Assembly: GCA_963921935.1 (NCBI GenBank)
Contig: OY998185.1
Span: 55,877,717 to 55,941,716 of the forward strand
Length of the DNA: 64,000 nucleotides
Source of the DNA: Galeruca laticollis
Lineage: Eukaryota > Arthropoda > Insecta > Coleoptera > Chrysomelidae
Reading direction: 5' to 3'
Part shown: one piece after another, positions 1-11,731 of the stretch
How positions within the stretch are numbered: the stretch's first letter is position 1
Layout: each line of letters begins with the position of its first letter
The notes under the pieces: model-generated
Database searches by the model: none
What the model saw: only the letters and a program-made list of their open reading frames with translations
What the model was told of the DNA's origin: nothing
Translations under genes and position numbers: made by a program

Positions 1-934
1 GTTTTTCCTCTCAAAAAATATTGAAATTATGAGAATAAGGGTTCTTTGATACGACAAATCGACTGGTGTTGTCCATTTTTCGATAAGATAAATGTTTCAA
101 ATATTAGGAGAGCATTTAAGTTAAAAGAAAACATGCCTTCATATAAAAAATAGTACAGACCAAAATAATGGAAGTATTCATTCAATTTTCTGAGAAAGTA
201 TCGTCGAGAGTCCAATCTATGATATAAAAAATCAGGAGTGCTCGAATATGATGCGATTCAGAAGTAGAGTGCGTCAAACTTGGAGTATCCAATGAAGAGG
301 GTAAAATCAAATATCCATAGTTATTCAAAAATTGATAGAATTAGGGCATTAACAAAGTCACCTATCGATTTTAAATGAAATTTCATCTGATCGAACATGT
401 TTCGAGATGATGATAGGCCAAAAATATAATTTTGGAGTATTGCGAAAAATGCAATAAATTCCTTACTATAGTCCAGCTACATATTTGACGAAAAATGTTT
501 TTCCTCTCAAAAAATAATGAAATTATGAGAATAAGGGTTCTTTGATATGACAAATCGACTGGTGTTATCCATTTTTCGATAAGATAAATGTTTCAAATAT
601 TAGGAGAGCATTTACGTTAAAACATAACATGCCTTCATATAAAAAATAGTACAGTCCAAAATAATGGGAGTAATCATTCAATTTTCTGAGAAAGTATCGT
701 GAAAGGTCCAATCTATGATATGAAAAATCGGGAGTGCTCTAAAATGATGCAATTCAGATGTAGAGTGCGTCAAACTTGGAGTATCCAATTAAGAGGGTGA
801 AATCAAATATCCATAGTTTTTCAAAAATTGATAGAATTAGGGCATTAACAAAGTCACCCATCGATTTTAGATGAAATTTCATCTAATCGAACATGTTTCG
901 AGATGATGATAGGCCAAAAATATATATTTGGAGT
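1..934 (+). repeat. Two chimeric monomers preceding HOR A
   Basis: Units start at 1 and 497. The first 250 bases match the unit at 3434 (including GTCGAGAGTCC and GCTCGAATATG), but further on the unit carries variants of another type, such as GGGTAAAATC instead of GGGTGAAATC and a full TATAGTCC junction. The second unit ends with the short junction CTTACTATTTGACG. The 5,390-bp periodicity does not extend into this stretch: bases before about 935 differ from those 5,390 bp downstream. It is therefore array sequence outside the duplicated A block, and its own partner probably lies left of the window. Confidence 0.8.
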
Positions 935-3900
935 ATTGCGAAAAATGCAATATTTTCCTTACTATTTGACGAAAAATGTTTTTCCTCTCAAAAAATATTG
1001 AAATTATGAGAATAAGGGTTCTTTGATACGACAAATCGACTGCTGTTGTCCATTTTTCGATAAGATAAATGTTTCAAATATTAGTAGAGCATTTAAGTTA
1101 AAAGTAAACATGCCTTCATATAAAAAATAGTACAGACCAAAATAATTGAAGTATTCATTCAATTTTCTGAGAAAGTATCGTCAAAGGTCCAATCCATGAT
1201 ATAAAAAATCGGGAGTGCTCTAAAATTATGCGATTCAGAAGTAGAGTGCGTCAAACTTGGAGTATCCAATGAAGAGGGTAAAATCAAATATCCATAGTTA
1301 TTCAAAAATTGATAGAATTAGGGCATTAACAAAGTCACCTATCGATTTTAAATGAAATTTCATCTAATCGAACATGTTTCGAGATGATGATAGGCCAAAA
1401 ATATATTTTTGGAGTATTGCGAAAAATGCAATAAATTCCTTACTATTATAGTCCAGCTACATATTTGACGAAAAATGTTTTTCCTCTCAAAAAATAATGA
1501 AATTATGAGAATAAGGGTTCTTTGATATGACAAATCGACTGGTGTTATCCATTTTTCGATAAGATAACTGTTTCAAATATTAGGAGAGCATTTAAGTTAA
1601 AAGAAAACATGCTTTCATATAAAAAATAGTACAGACCAAAATAATGGAAGTAATCATTCAATTTTCTGAGAAAGTATCGTCAAAGGTCCAATCTATGATA
1701 TAAAAAATCAGGAGTGCTCTAATATGATGCGATTCAGAAGTAGAGTGCGTCAAACTTGGAGTATCCAATGAAGAGGATAAAATCAAATATCCATAGTTAT
1801 TCAAAAATTGATAGAATTAGGGCATTAACAAAGTCACCTATCGATTTTAGATGGAATTTCATCTAATCGAACATGTTTCGAGAGGTTGATAGGCCAAAAA
1901 TATATTTTTGGAGTATAGCGAAAAATGCAATATTTTCCTTACAGCTACATATTTGACGAAAAATGTTTTTCCTCTCAAAAAATACTGAAATTATGAGAAT
2001 ACGGGTTCTTTGATACGACAAATCGACTGGTGTTGTCCATTTTTCGATAAGATAAATGTTTCAAATATTAGGAGAGCATTTAAGTTAAAAGAAAACATGC
2101 CTTCATATAAAAAATAGTACAGACCAAAATAATGAAAGTATTCATTCAATTTTCTGAGAAAGTATCGTCAAAGGTCCAATCTATGATATGAAAAATCAGG
2201 AGTGCTCTAAAATTATGCGATTCAGAAGTAGAGTGCGTCAAACTTGGAGTATCCAATGAAGAGGATAAAATCAAATATACATAGTTATTCAAAAATTGAT
2301 AGAATTAGGGCATTAACAAAGTCACCTATCGATTTTAGATGGAATTTCATCTAATCGAACATGTTTCGAGAGGATGATAGGCCAAAAATATATTTTTGGA
2401 GTATAGCGAAAAATGCAATATTTCCCTTACTAAGTCCAGCTACATATTTGACGAAAAATGTTTTTCCTCTCAAAAAATACTGAAATTATGAGAATACGGG
2501 TTCTTTGATACGACAAATCGACTGGTGTTGTCCATTTTTCGATAAGATAAATGTTTCAAATATTAGGAGAGCATTTAAGTTAAAAGAAAACATGCCTTCA
2601 TATAAAAAATAGTACAGACCAAAATAATGGAAGTATTCATTCAATTTTCTGAGAAAGTATCGTCAAACGTCCAATCTATGATATGAAAAATCAGGAGTGC
2701 TCTAAAATTATGCGATTCAGAAGTAGAGTGCGTCAAACTTGGAGTATCCAATGAAGAGGGTAAAATCAAATATCCATAGTTATTCAAAAATTGATAGAAT
2801 TAGGGCATTAACAAAGTCACCTATCTATTTTAGATGGAATTTCATCTAATCGAACATGTTTCGAGAGGATGATAGGCCAAAAATATATTTTTGGAGTATA
2901 GCGAAAATGCAATATTTTCCTCACAAAGTCCAGCTACATATTTGACGAAAAATGTTTTTCCTCTAAAAAATACTGAAATTATGAGAATAAGGGTTCTCTG
3001 ATACGAGAAATCGACTGGTGTTATCCATTTTTCGATAAGATGAATGTTTCAAATATTAGGAGAGCATTTACGTTAAAACAAAACATGCCTTCATATAAAA
3101 AATAGTACAGACCAAAAAAATGGGAGTAATCATTCAATTTTCTGAGAAAGTATCGTGAAAGGTCCAATCTATGATATAAAAAATCGGGAGTGCTCTAAAA
3201 TGATGCAATTCAGAAGTAGAGTGCGTCAAACTTGGAGTATCCAATGAAGAGGGTGAAATCAAATATCCATAGCTTTTCAAAAATTGATAGAATTAGGGCA
3301 TTAACAAAGTCACCCATCGATTTTAGATGAAATTTCATCTAATCGAACATGTTTCGAGATGATGATAGGCCAAAAATATATTTTTGGAGTTTTGCGAAAA
3401 ATGCAATATTTTCCTTACTATTTGACGAAAAATGTTTTTCCTCTCAAAAAATATTGAAATTATGAGAATAAGGGTTCTTTGATACGACAAATCGACTGGT
3501 GTTGTCCATTTTTCGATAAGATAAATGTTTCAAATATTAGGAGAGCATTTAAGTTAAAAGAAAACATGCCTTCATATAAAAAATAGTACAGACCAAAATA
3601 ATGGAAGTATTCATTCAATTTTCTGAGAAAGTATCGTCGAGAGTCCAATCTATGATATAAAAAATCAGGAGTGCTCGAATATGATGCGATTCAGAAGTAG
3701 AATGCGTCAAACTTGGAGTATCCAATGAAGAGGGTGAAATCAAATATCCATAGTTTTTCAAAAATTGATAGAATTAGGGCATTAACAAAGTCACCCATCG
3801 ATTTTAGATGAAATTTCATCTAATCGAACATGTTTCGAGATGATGATAGGCCAAAAATATATTTTTGGAGTTTTGCGAAAAATGCAATATTTTCCTCACT

Positions 3901-4284
3901 ATTTGACGAAAAATGTTTTTCCTCTCAAAAAATATTGAAATTATGAGAATAAGGGTTCTTTGATACGAGAAATCGACTGGTGTTATCCATTTTTCGATAA
4001 GATGAATGTTTCAAATATTAGGAGAGCATTTACGTTAAAACAAAACATGCCTTCATATAAAAAATAGTACAGACCAAAATAATGGGAGTTATCATTCAAT
4101 TTTCTGAGAAAGTATCGTGAAAGGTCCAATCTATGATATAAAAAATCGGAAGTGCTCTAAAATGATGCAATTCAGAAGTAGAGTGCGTCAAACTTGGAGT
4201 ATCCAATGAAGAGGGTGAAATCAAATATCCATAGTTTTTCAAAAATTGATAGAATTAGGGCATTAACAAAGTCACCCATCGATT

Positions 4285-4304
4285 TTAGATGAAATTTCAT
4301 CTAA
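4285..4304. other. 20-bp perfect palindrome (reference copy)
   Basis: TTAGATGAAATTTCATCTAA reads the same on both strands. TCGA stands 2 bp outside the left arm and directly outside the right arm, so the dyad can extend with a 2-base bulge. It is present once per full monomer. Perfect copies occur in many 481-bp units. Other units have one mismatch (GATGGAATTTCATC, GATGAAACTTCATC), a 16-bp core (AAGATGAAATTTCATCT), or a 3-base loss in one arm (TTAGAAAATTTC at about 17325, 20547, 29554 and 38065). Confidence 0.93.
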
Positions 4305-4331
4305 TCGAACATGTTTCGAGATGATGATAGG

Positions 4332-4349
4332 CCAAAAATATATTTTTGG
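4332..4349. other. 18-bp perfect palindrome with A5-TATA-T5 core (reference copy)
   Basis: CCAAAAATATATTTTTGG is identical on both strands. It lies 27 bp after the 20-bp palindrome and is intact in most monomers of every HOR block. Exceptions seen: about 424 (ATATAATTTTGG), 911 (ATATATATTTGG), 24364 and 33371 (ATATGTTTTTGG), 43900 and 44840 (ATATTTTTTTGG), 57729 and 63681 (ATACATTTTTGG). Phased A- and T-tracts of this kind commonly bend DNA; binding by any particular protein is not shown. Confidence 0.93.
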
Positions 4350-4351
4350 AG

Positions 4352-4370
4352 TATTGCGAAAAATGCAATA
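4352..4370. other. Potential hairpin, 6-bp stem and 7-base loop (reference copy)
   Basis: TATTGC (4352-4357) pairs with GCATA-type partner GCAATA (4365-4370) around loop GAAAAAT, with further G:T and A:T pairing possible outside. It starts 2 bp after the 18-bp palindrome. Units reading GTTTTGCG or GTATAGCG at the left arm, or GCAATAAATT on the right, keep a shorter or mismatched stem. Confidence 0.8.
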
Positions 4371-4388
4371 TTTTCCTTACTATTTGAC

Positions 4389-4402
4389 GAAAAATGTTTT
4401 TC
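4389..4402. other. 14-bp inverted repeat GAAAAA-TG-TTTTTC (reference copy), monomer phase point
   Basis: Six-base arms around a 2-base centre, present at almost every monomer junction and used here to phase the array. Missing wherever the 51-bp junction deletion has occurred. Variants: ATGATTTTCC at 12216 and 15081, GACAAAAATG at 45850 and 53507, ATATTTTTCC at 60287. Confidence 0.88.
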
Positions 4403-4891
4403 CTCTCAAAAAATATTGAAATTATGAGAATAAGGGTTCTTTGATACGACAAATCGACTGGTGTTATCCATTTTTCGATAAGATAAATGTTTCAAATATT
4501 AGTAGAGCATTTAAGTTAAAAGAAAACATGCCTTCATATAAAAAATAGTACAGACCAAAATAATGGAAGTATCCATTCAATTTTCTGAGAAAGTATCGTC
4601 AAAGGTCCAATCCATGATATAAAAAATCGGGAGTGCTCTAAAATTATGCTATTCAGAAGTAGAGTACGTCAAACTTGGAGTATCCAATGAAGAGGGTAAA
4701 ATCAAATATCCATAGTTATTCAAAAATTGATAGAATTAGGGCATTAACAAAGTCACCTATCGATTTTAAATGAAATTTCATCTAATCGAACATGTTTCGA
4801 GATGTTGATAGGCCAAAAATATATTTTTGGAGTATTGCGAAAAATGCAATATTTTCCTTACTATAGTCCAGCTACATATTTGACGAAAAAT
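4396..4891 (+). repeat. Reference monomer, 496 bp
   Basis: This unit has the commonest full length and is used here as the map for all others. Approximate order of landmarks: T-tract and pyrimidine start (1-12), A-tract, a CpG-rich stretch with ATACGACAAATCGAC (about 51-65), TTTTTCGATAAGATAAATG (about 80-98), an A-rich stretch ending ATAGTACAGACC (about 150), TCAATTTTCTGAGAAAGTATCG (about 179-200), GATTCAGAAGTAGAGTGCG (about 256), AAATATCCATAGTTATTC (about 309), GAATTAGGGCATTAAC (about 339), a ClaI site ATCGAT, the dyad cluster, and the TA-rich junction before CAGCTACATATTTGACG. I looked for a 1/3-length internal repeat because 496 is close to three times 165 and saw none. No reading frame is conserved in a way that suggests coding. 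Confidence 0.93.
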
Positions 4892-6324
4892 GTTTTTCCT
4901 CTCAAAGAATAATGAAATTATAAGAATAAGGGTTCTTTGATATGACAAATCGACTGGTGTTATCCATTTTTCGATAAGATAAATGTTTCAAATATTAGGA
5001 GAGCATTTAAGTTAAAAGAGAACATGCCTTCATTTAAAAAATAGTACAGACCAAAATAATGGAAGTAATCATTCAATTTTCTGAGAAAGTATCGTCGAAG
5101 GTCCAATCTATGATACAAAAAATCAGGAGTGCTCTAATATGATGCGATTCAGAAGTAGAGTGCGTCAAACTTCGAGTATCTAATGAAGAGGGTGAGATCA
5201 AATATCCATAGTTATTCAAAAATTGATAGAATTAGGGCATCAACAAAGTCAGCTATCGATTTAAGATGGAACTTCATCTAATCGAACATGTTTCGAGAGG
5301 ATGATAGGCCAAAAATATATTTTTGGAGTATTGCGAAAAATGCAATATTTTCCTTACTATAGTCCAGCTACATATTTGACGAAAAATGTTTTTCCTCTCA
5401 AAAAATAATGAAATTGTGAGAATAAGGGTTCTTTGATACGACAAATCGACTGGTGTTATCCATTTTTCGATAAGATAAATGTTTCAAATATTAGGAGAGC
5501 ATTTAAGTTAAAACAAAACATGCCTTCATATAAAAAATAGTACAGACCAAAATAATGGAAGTATTCATTCAATTTTCTGAGAAAGTATCGTCAAAGGTCC
5601 AATCTATGATATAAAAAATCGGGAGTGCTCTAAAATGATGCGATTCAGAAGTAGAGTGCGTCAAACTTGGAGTATCCAATGAAGAGGGGAAAATCAAATA
5701 TCCATAGTTATTCAAAAATTGATAGAATTAGGGCATCAACAAAGTCACCTATCGATTTTAGATGAAACTTCATCTAATCGAACATGTTTAGAGAGGATGA
5801 TAGGCCAAAAATATATTTTTGGAGTATTGCGAAAAATGCAATATATTCCTTACTATAATAGTCCAGCTACATATTTGACGAAAAATGTTTTTCCTCTCAA
5901 AAAATACTGAAATTATGAGAATACGGGCTCTTCGATACGACAAATCGACTGGTGTTGTCCATTTCTCGATAAGATAAATGTTTCAAATATTAGGAGAGCA
6001 TTTAAGTTAAAACAAAACATGCCTTCATATAAAAAATAGTACAGACCAAAATAATGGAAGTATTCATTCAATTTTCTGAGAAAGTATCGTCAAAGGTCCA
6101 ATCTATGATATAAAAAATCAGGAGTGCTCTAATATGATGCGATTCAGAAGTAGAGTGCGTCAAACTTGGAGTATCCAATGAAGAGGGGAAAATCAAATAT
6201 CCATAGTTATTCAAAAATTGATAGAATTAGGGCATTAACAAAGTCACCTATCGATTTTGGATGGAATTTCATCTAATCGAACATGTTTCGAGAGGATGAT
6301 AGGCCAAAAATATATTTTTGGAGT

Positions 6325-9300
6325 ATTGCGAAAAATGCAATATTTTCCTTACTATTTGACGAAAAATGTTTTTCCTCTCAAAAAATATTGAAATTATGAG
6401 AATAAGGGTTCTTTGATACGACAAATCGACTGCTGTTGTCCATTTTTCGATAAGATAAATGTTTCAAATATTAGTAGAGCATTTAAGTTAAAAGTAAACA
6501 TGCCTTCATATAAAAAATAGTACAGACCAAAATAATTGAAGTATTCATTCAATTTTCTGAGAAAGTATCGTCAAAGGTCCAATCCATGATATAAAAAATC
6601 GGGAGTGCTCTAAAATTATGCGATTCAGAAGTAGAGTGCGTCAAACTTGGAGTATCCAATGAAGAGGGTAAAATCAAATATCCATAGTTATTCAAAAATT
6701 GATAGAATTAGGGCATTAACAAAGTCACCTATCGATTTTAAATGAAATTTCATCTAATCGAACATGTTTCGAGATGATGATAGGCCAAAAATATATTTTT
6801 GGAGTATTGCGAAAAATGCAATAAATTCCTTACTATTATAGTCCAGCTACATATTTGACGAAAAATGTTTTTCCTCTCAAAAAATAATGAAATTATGAGA
6901 ATAAGGGTTCTTTGATATGACAAATCGACTGGTGTTATCCATTTTTCGATAAGATAACTGTTTCAAATATTAGGAGAGCATTTAAGTTAAAAGAAAACAT
7001 GCTTTCATATAAAAAATAGTACAGACCAAAATAATGGAAGTAATCATTCAATTTTCTGAGAAAGTATCGTCAAAGGTCCAATCTATGATATAAAAAATCA
7101 GGAGTGCTCTAATATGATGCGATTCAGAAGTAGAGTGCGTCAAACTTGGAGTATCCAATGAAGAGGATAAAATCAAATATCCATAGTTATTCAAAAATTG
7201 ATAGAATTAGGGCATTAACAAAGTCACCTATCGATTTTAGATGGAATTTCATCTAATCGAACATGTTTCGAGAGGTTGATAGGCCAAAAATATATTTTTG
7301 GAGTATAGCGAAAAATGCAATATTTTCCTTACAGCTACATATTTGACGAAAAATGTTTTTCCTCTCAAAAAATACTGAAATTATGAGAATACGGGTTCTT
7401 TGATACGACAAATCGACTGGTGTTGTCCATTTTTCGATAAGATAAATGTTTCAAATATTAGGAGAGCATTTAAGTTAAAAGAAAACATGCCTTCATATAA
7501 AAAATAGTACAGACCAAAATAATGAAAGTATTCATTCAATTTTCTGAGAAAGTATCGTCAAAGGTCCAATCTATGATATGAAAAATCAGGAGTGCTCTAA
7601 AATTATGCGATTCAGAAGTAGAGTGCGTCAAACTTGGAGTATCCAATGAAGAGGATAAAATCAAATATACATAGTTATTCAAAAATTGATAGAATTAGGG
7701 CATTAACAAAGTCACCTATCGATTTTAGATGGAATTTCATCTAATCGAACATGTTTCGAGAGGATGATAGGCCAAAAATATATTTTTGGAGTATAGCGAA
7801 AAATGCAATATTTCCCTTACTAAGTCCAGCTACATATTTGACGAAAAATGTTTTTCCTCTCAAAAAATACTGAAATTATGAGAATACGGGTTCTTTGATA
7901 CGACAAATCGACTGGTGTTGTCCATTTTTCGATAAGATAAATGTTTCAAATATTAGGAGAGCATTTAAGTTAAAAGAAAACATGCCTTCATATAAAAAAT
8001 AGTACAGACCAAAATAATGGAAGTATTCATTCAATTTTCTGAGAAAGTATCGTCAAACGTCCAATCTATGATATGAAAAATCAGGAGTGCTCTAAAATTA
8101 TGCGATTCAGAAGTAGAGTGCGTCAAACTTGGAGTATCCAATGAAGAGGGTAAAATCAAATATCCATAGTTATTCAAAAATTGATAGAATTAGGGCATTA
8201 ACAAAGTCACCTATCTATTTTAGATGGAATTTCATCTAATCGAACATGTTTCGAGAGGATGATAGGCCAAAAATATATTTTTGGAGTATAGCGAAAATGC
8301 AATATTTTCCTCACAAAGTCCAGCTACATATTTGACGAAAAATGTTTTTCCTCTAAAAAATACTGAAATTATGAGAATAAGGGTTCTCTGATACGAGAAA
8401 TCGACTGGTGTTATCCATTTTTCGATAAGATGAATGTTTCAAATATTAGGAGAGCATTTACGTTAAAACAAAACATGCCTTCATATAAAAAATAGTACAG
8501 ACCAAAAAAATGGGAGTAATCATTCAATTTTCTGAGAAAGTATCGTGAAAGGTCCAATCTATGATATAAAAAATCGGGAGTGCTCTAAAATGATGCAATT
8601 CAGAAGTAGAGTGCGTCAAACTTGGAGTATCCAATGAAGAGGGTGAAATCAAATATCCATAGCTTTTCAAAAATTGATAGAATTAGGGCATTAACAAAGT
8701 CACCCATCGATTTTAGATGAAATTTCATCTAATCGAACATGTTTCGAGATGATGATAGGCCAAAAATATATTTTTGGAGTTTTGCGAAAAATGCAATATT
8801 TTCCTTACTATTTGACGAAAAATGTTTTTCCTCTCAAAAAATATTGAAATTATGAGAATAAGGGTTCTTTGATACGACAAATCGACTGGTGTTGTCCATT
8901 TTTCGATAAGATAAATGTTTCAAATATTAGGAGAGCATTTAAGTTAAAAGAAAACATGCCTTCATATAAAAAATAGTACAGACCAAAATAATGGAAGTAT
9001 TCATTCAATTTTCTGAGAAAGTATCGTCGAGAGTCCAATCTATGATATAAAAAATCAGGAGTGCTCGAATATGATGCGATTCAGAAGTAGAATGCGTCAA
9101 ACTTGGAGTATCCAATGAAGAGGGTGAAATCAAATATCCATAGTTTTTCAAAAATTGATAGAATTAGGGCATTAACAAAGTCACCCATCGATTTTAGATG
9201 AAATTTCATCTAATCGAACATGTTTCGAGATGATGATAGGCCAAAAATATATTTTTGGAGTTTTGCGAAAAATGCAATATTTTCCTCACTATTTGACGAA

Positions 9301-11731
9301 AAATGTTTTTCCTCTCAAAAAATATTGAAATTATGAGAATAAGGGTTCTTTGATACGAGAAATCGACTGGTGTTATCCATTTTTCGATAAGATGAATGTT
9401 TCAAATATTAGGAGAGCATTTACGTTAAAACAAAACATGCCTTCATATAAAAAATAGTACAGACCAAAATAATGGGAGTTATCATTCAATTTTCTGAGAA
9501 AGTATCGTGAAAGGTCCAATCTATGATATAAAAAATCGGAAGTGCTCTAAAATGATGCAATTCAGAAGTAGAGTGCGTCAAACTTGGAGTATCCAATGAA
9601 GAGGGTGAAATCAAATATCCATAGTTTTTCAAAAATTGATAGAATTAGGGCATTAACAAAGTCACCCATCGATTTTAGATGAAATTTCATCTAATCGAAC
9701 ATGTTTCGAGATGATGATAGGCCAAAAATATATTTTTGGAGTATTGCGAAAAATGCAATATTTTCCTTACTATTTGACGAAAAATGTTTTTCCTCTCAAA
9801 AAATATTGAAATTATGAGAATAAGGGTTCTTTGATACGACAAATCGACTGGTGTTATCCATTTTTCGATAAGATAAATGTTTCAAATATTAGTAGAGCAT
9901 TTAAGTTAAAAGAAAACATGCCTTCATATAAAAAATAGTACAGACCAAAATAATGGAAGTATCCATTCAATTTTCTGAGAAAGTATCGTCAAAGGTCCAA
10001 TCCATGATATAAAAAATCGGGAGTGCTCTAAAATTATGCTATTCAGAAGTAGAGTACGTCAAACTTGGAGTATCCAATGAAGAGGGTAAAATCAAATATC
10101 CATAGTTATTCAAAAATTGATAGAATTAGGGCATTAACAAAGTCACCTATCGATTTTAAATGAAATTTCATCTAATCGAACATGTTTCGAGATGTTGATA
10201 GGCCAAAAATATATTTTTGGAGTATTGCGAAAAATGCAATATTTTCCTTACTATAGTCCAGCTACATATTTGACGAAAAATGTTTTTCCTCTCAAAGAAT
10301 AATGAAATTATAAGAATAAGGGTTCTTTGATATGACAAATCGACTGGTGTTATCCATTTTTCGATAAGATAAATGTTTCAAATATTAGGAGAGCATCTAA
10401 GTTAAAAGAGAACATGCCTTCATTTAAAAAATAGTACAGACCAAAATAATGGAAGTAATCATTCAATTTTCTGAGAAAGTATCGTCGAAGGTCCAATCTA
10501 TGATACAAAAAATCAGGAGTGCTCTAATATGATGCGATTCAGAAGTAGAGTGCGTCAAACTTCGAGTATCTAATGAAGAGGGTGAGATCAAATATCCATA
10601 GTTATTCAAAAATTGATAGAATTAGGGCATCAACAAAGTCAGCTATCGATTTAAGATGGAACTTCATCTAATCGAACATGTTTCGAGAGGATGATAGGCC
10701 AAAAATATATTTTTGGAGTATTGCGAAAAATGCAATATTTTCCTTACTATAGTCCAGCTACATATTTGACGAAAAATGTTTTTCCTCTCAAAAAATAATG
10801 AAATTGTGAGAATAAGGGTTCTTTGATACGACAAATCGACTGGTGTTATCCATTTTTCGATAAGATAAATGTTTCAAATATTAGGAGAGCATTTAAGTTA
10901 AAACAAAACATGCCTTCATATAAAAAATAGTACAGACCAAAATAATGGAAGTATTCATTCAATTTTCTGAGAAAGTATCGTCAAAGGTCCAATCTATGAT
11001 ATAAAAAATCGGGAGTGCTCTAAAATGATGCGATTCAGAAGTAGAGTGCGTCAAACTTGGAGTATCCAATGAAGAGGGGAAAATCAAATATCCATAGTTA
11101 TTCAAAAATTGATAGAATTAGGGCATCAACAAAGTCACCTATCGATTTTAGATGAAACTTCATCTAATCGAACATGTTTAGAGAGGATGATAGGCCAAAA
11201 ATATATTTTTGGAGTATTGCGAAAAATGCAATATTTTCCTTACTATAATAGTCCAGCTACATATTTGACGAAAAATGTTTTTCCTCTCAAAAAATACTGA
11301 AATTATGAGAATACGGGCTCTTCGATACGACAAATCGACTGGTGTTGTCCATTTCTCGATAAGATAAATGTTTCAAATATTAGGAGAGCATTTAAGTTAA
11401 AACAAAACATGCCTTCATATAAAAAATAGTACAGACCAAAATAATGGAAGTATTCATTCAATTTTCTGAGAAAGTATCGTCAAAGGTCCAATCTATGATA
11501 TAAAAAATCAGGAGTGCTCTAATATGATGCGATTCAGAAGTAGAGTGCGTCAAACTTGGAGTATCCAATGAAGAGGGGAAAATCAAATATCCATAGTTAT
11601 TCAAAAATTGATAGAATTAGGGCATTAACAAAGTCACCTATCGATTTTGGATGGAATTTCATCTAATCGAACATGTTTCGAGAGGATGATAGGCCAAAAA
11701 TATATTTTTGGAGTATTGCGAAAAATGCAAT
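6325..11731 (+). repeat. Higher-order repeat A, copy 2
   Basis: Second tandem copy of the 5,390-bp unit. Monomer starts are 6368, 6867, 7355, 7850, 8344, 8824, 9305, 9786, 10282, 10778 and 11277, each exactly 5,390 above its partner. The match stops at about 11731, where copy 1 reads CAATATTTTCC and this copy reads CAATAAATTCC followed by a 51-bp junction deletion. The last ~1.3 kb also belongs to the 2,865-bp B duplication, so A and B overlap here. The part 8440-10510 is the source-like partner of the A' segments inside HOR D. Confidence 0.92.

Larger units (their letters stand above)
935..6324 (+). repeat. Higher-order repeat A, copy 1 (5,390 bp, 11 monomers)
   Basis: Every base from about 935 to 6341 recurs 5,390 bp downstream. 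Monomer starts are 978, 1477, 1965, 2460, 2954, 3434, 3915, 4396, 4892, 5388 and 5887, giving lengths 499, 488, 495, 494, 480, 481, 481, 496, 496, 499 and 481. The ordered series of distinct lengths and variants defines a true higher-order unit, not a simple monomeric array. By eye I noted only two single-base differences from copy 2: 4996 vs 10386-10389 (GCATTTAAG vs GCATCTAAG) and about 5840 vs 11230 (ATATATTCC vs ATATTTTCC). Confidence 0.93.

Noticed and set aside
1430..1440. AATAAA polyadenylation signals in CAATAAATTCC
   Set aside because: An AT-rich repeat produces this by chance; it is a simple TT/AA variant of CAATATTTTCC and there is no gene upstream.
4432..4460. tRNA-derived SINE with a B box at GGGTTCTTTGATACGAC
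   Set aside because: Only loosely like GGTTCGANNCC, with no matching A box at the right distance and no cloverleaf.
4396..4891. Three ~165-bp sub-repeats making up the monomer
   Set aside because: The length would fit, but comparing the three thirds by eye showed no alignable similarity.
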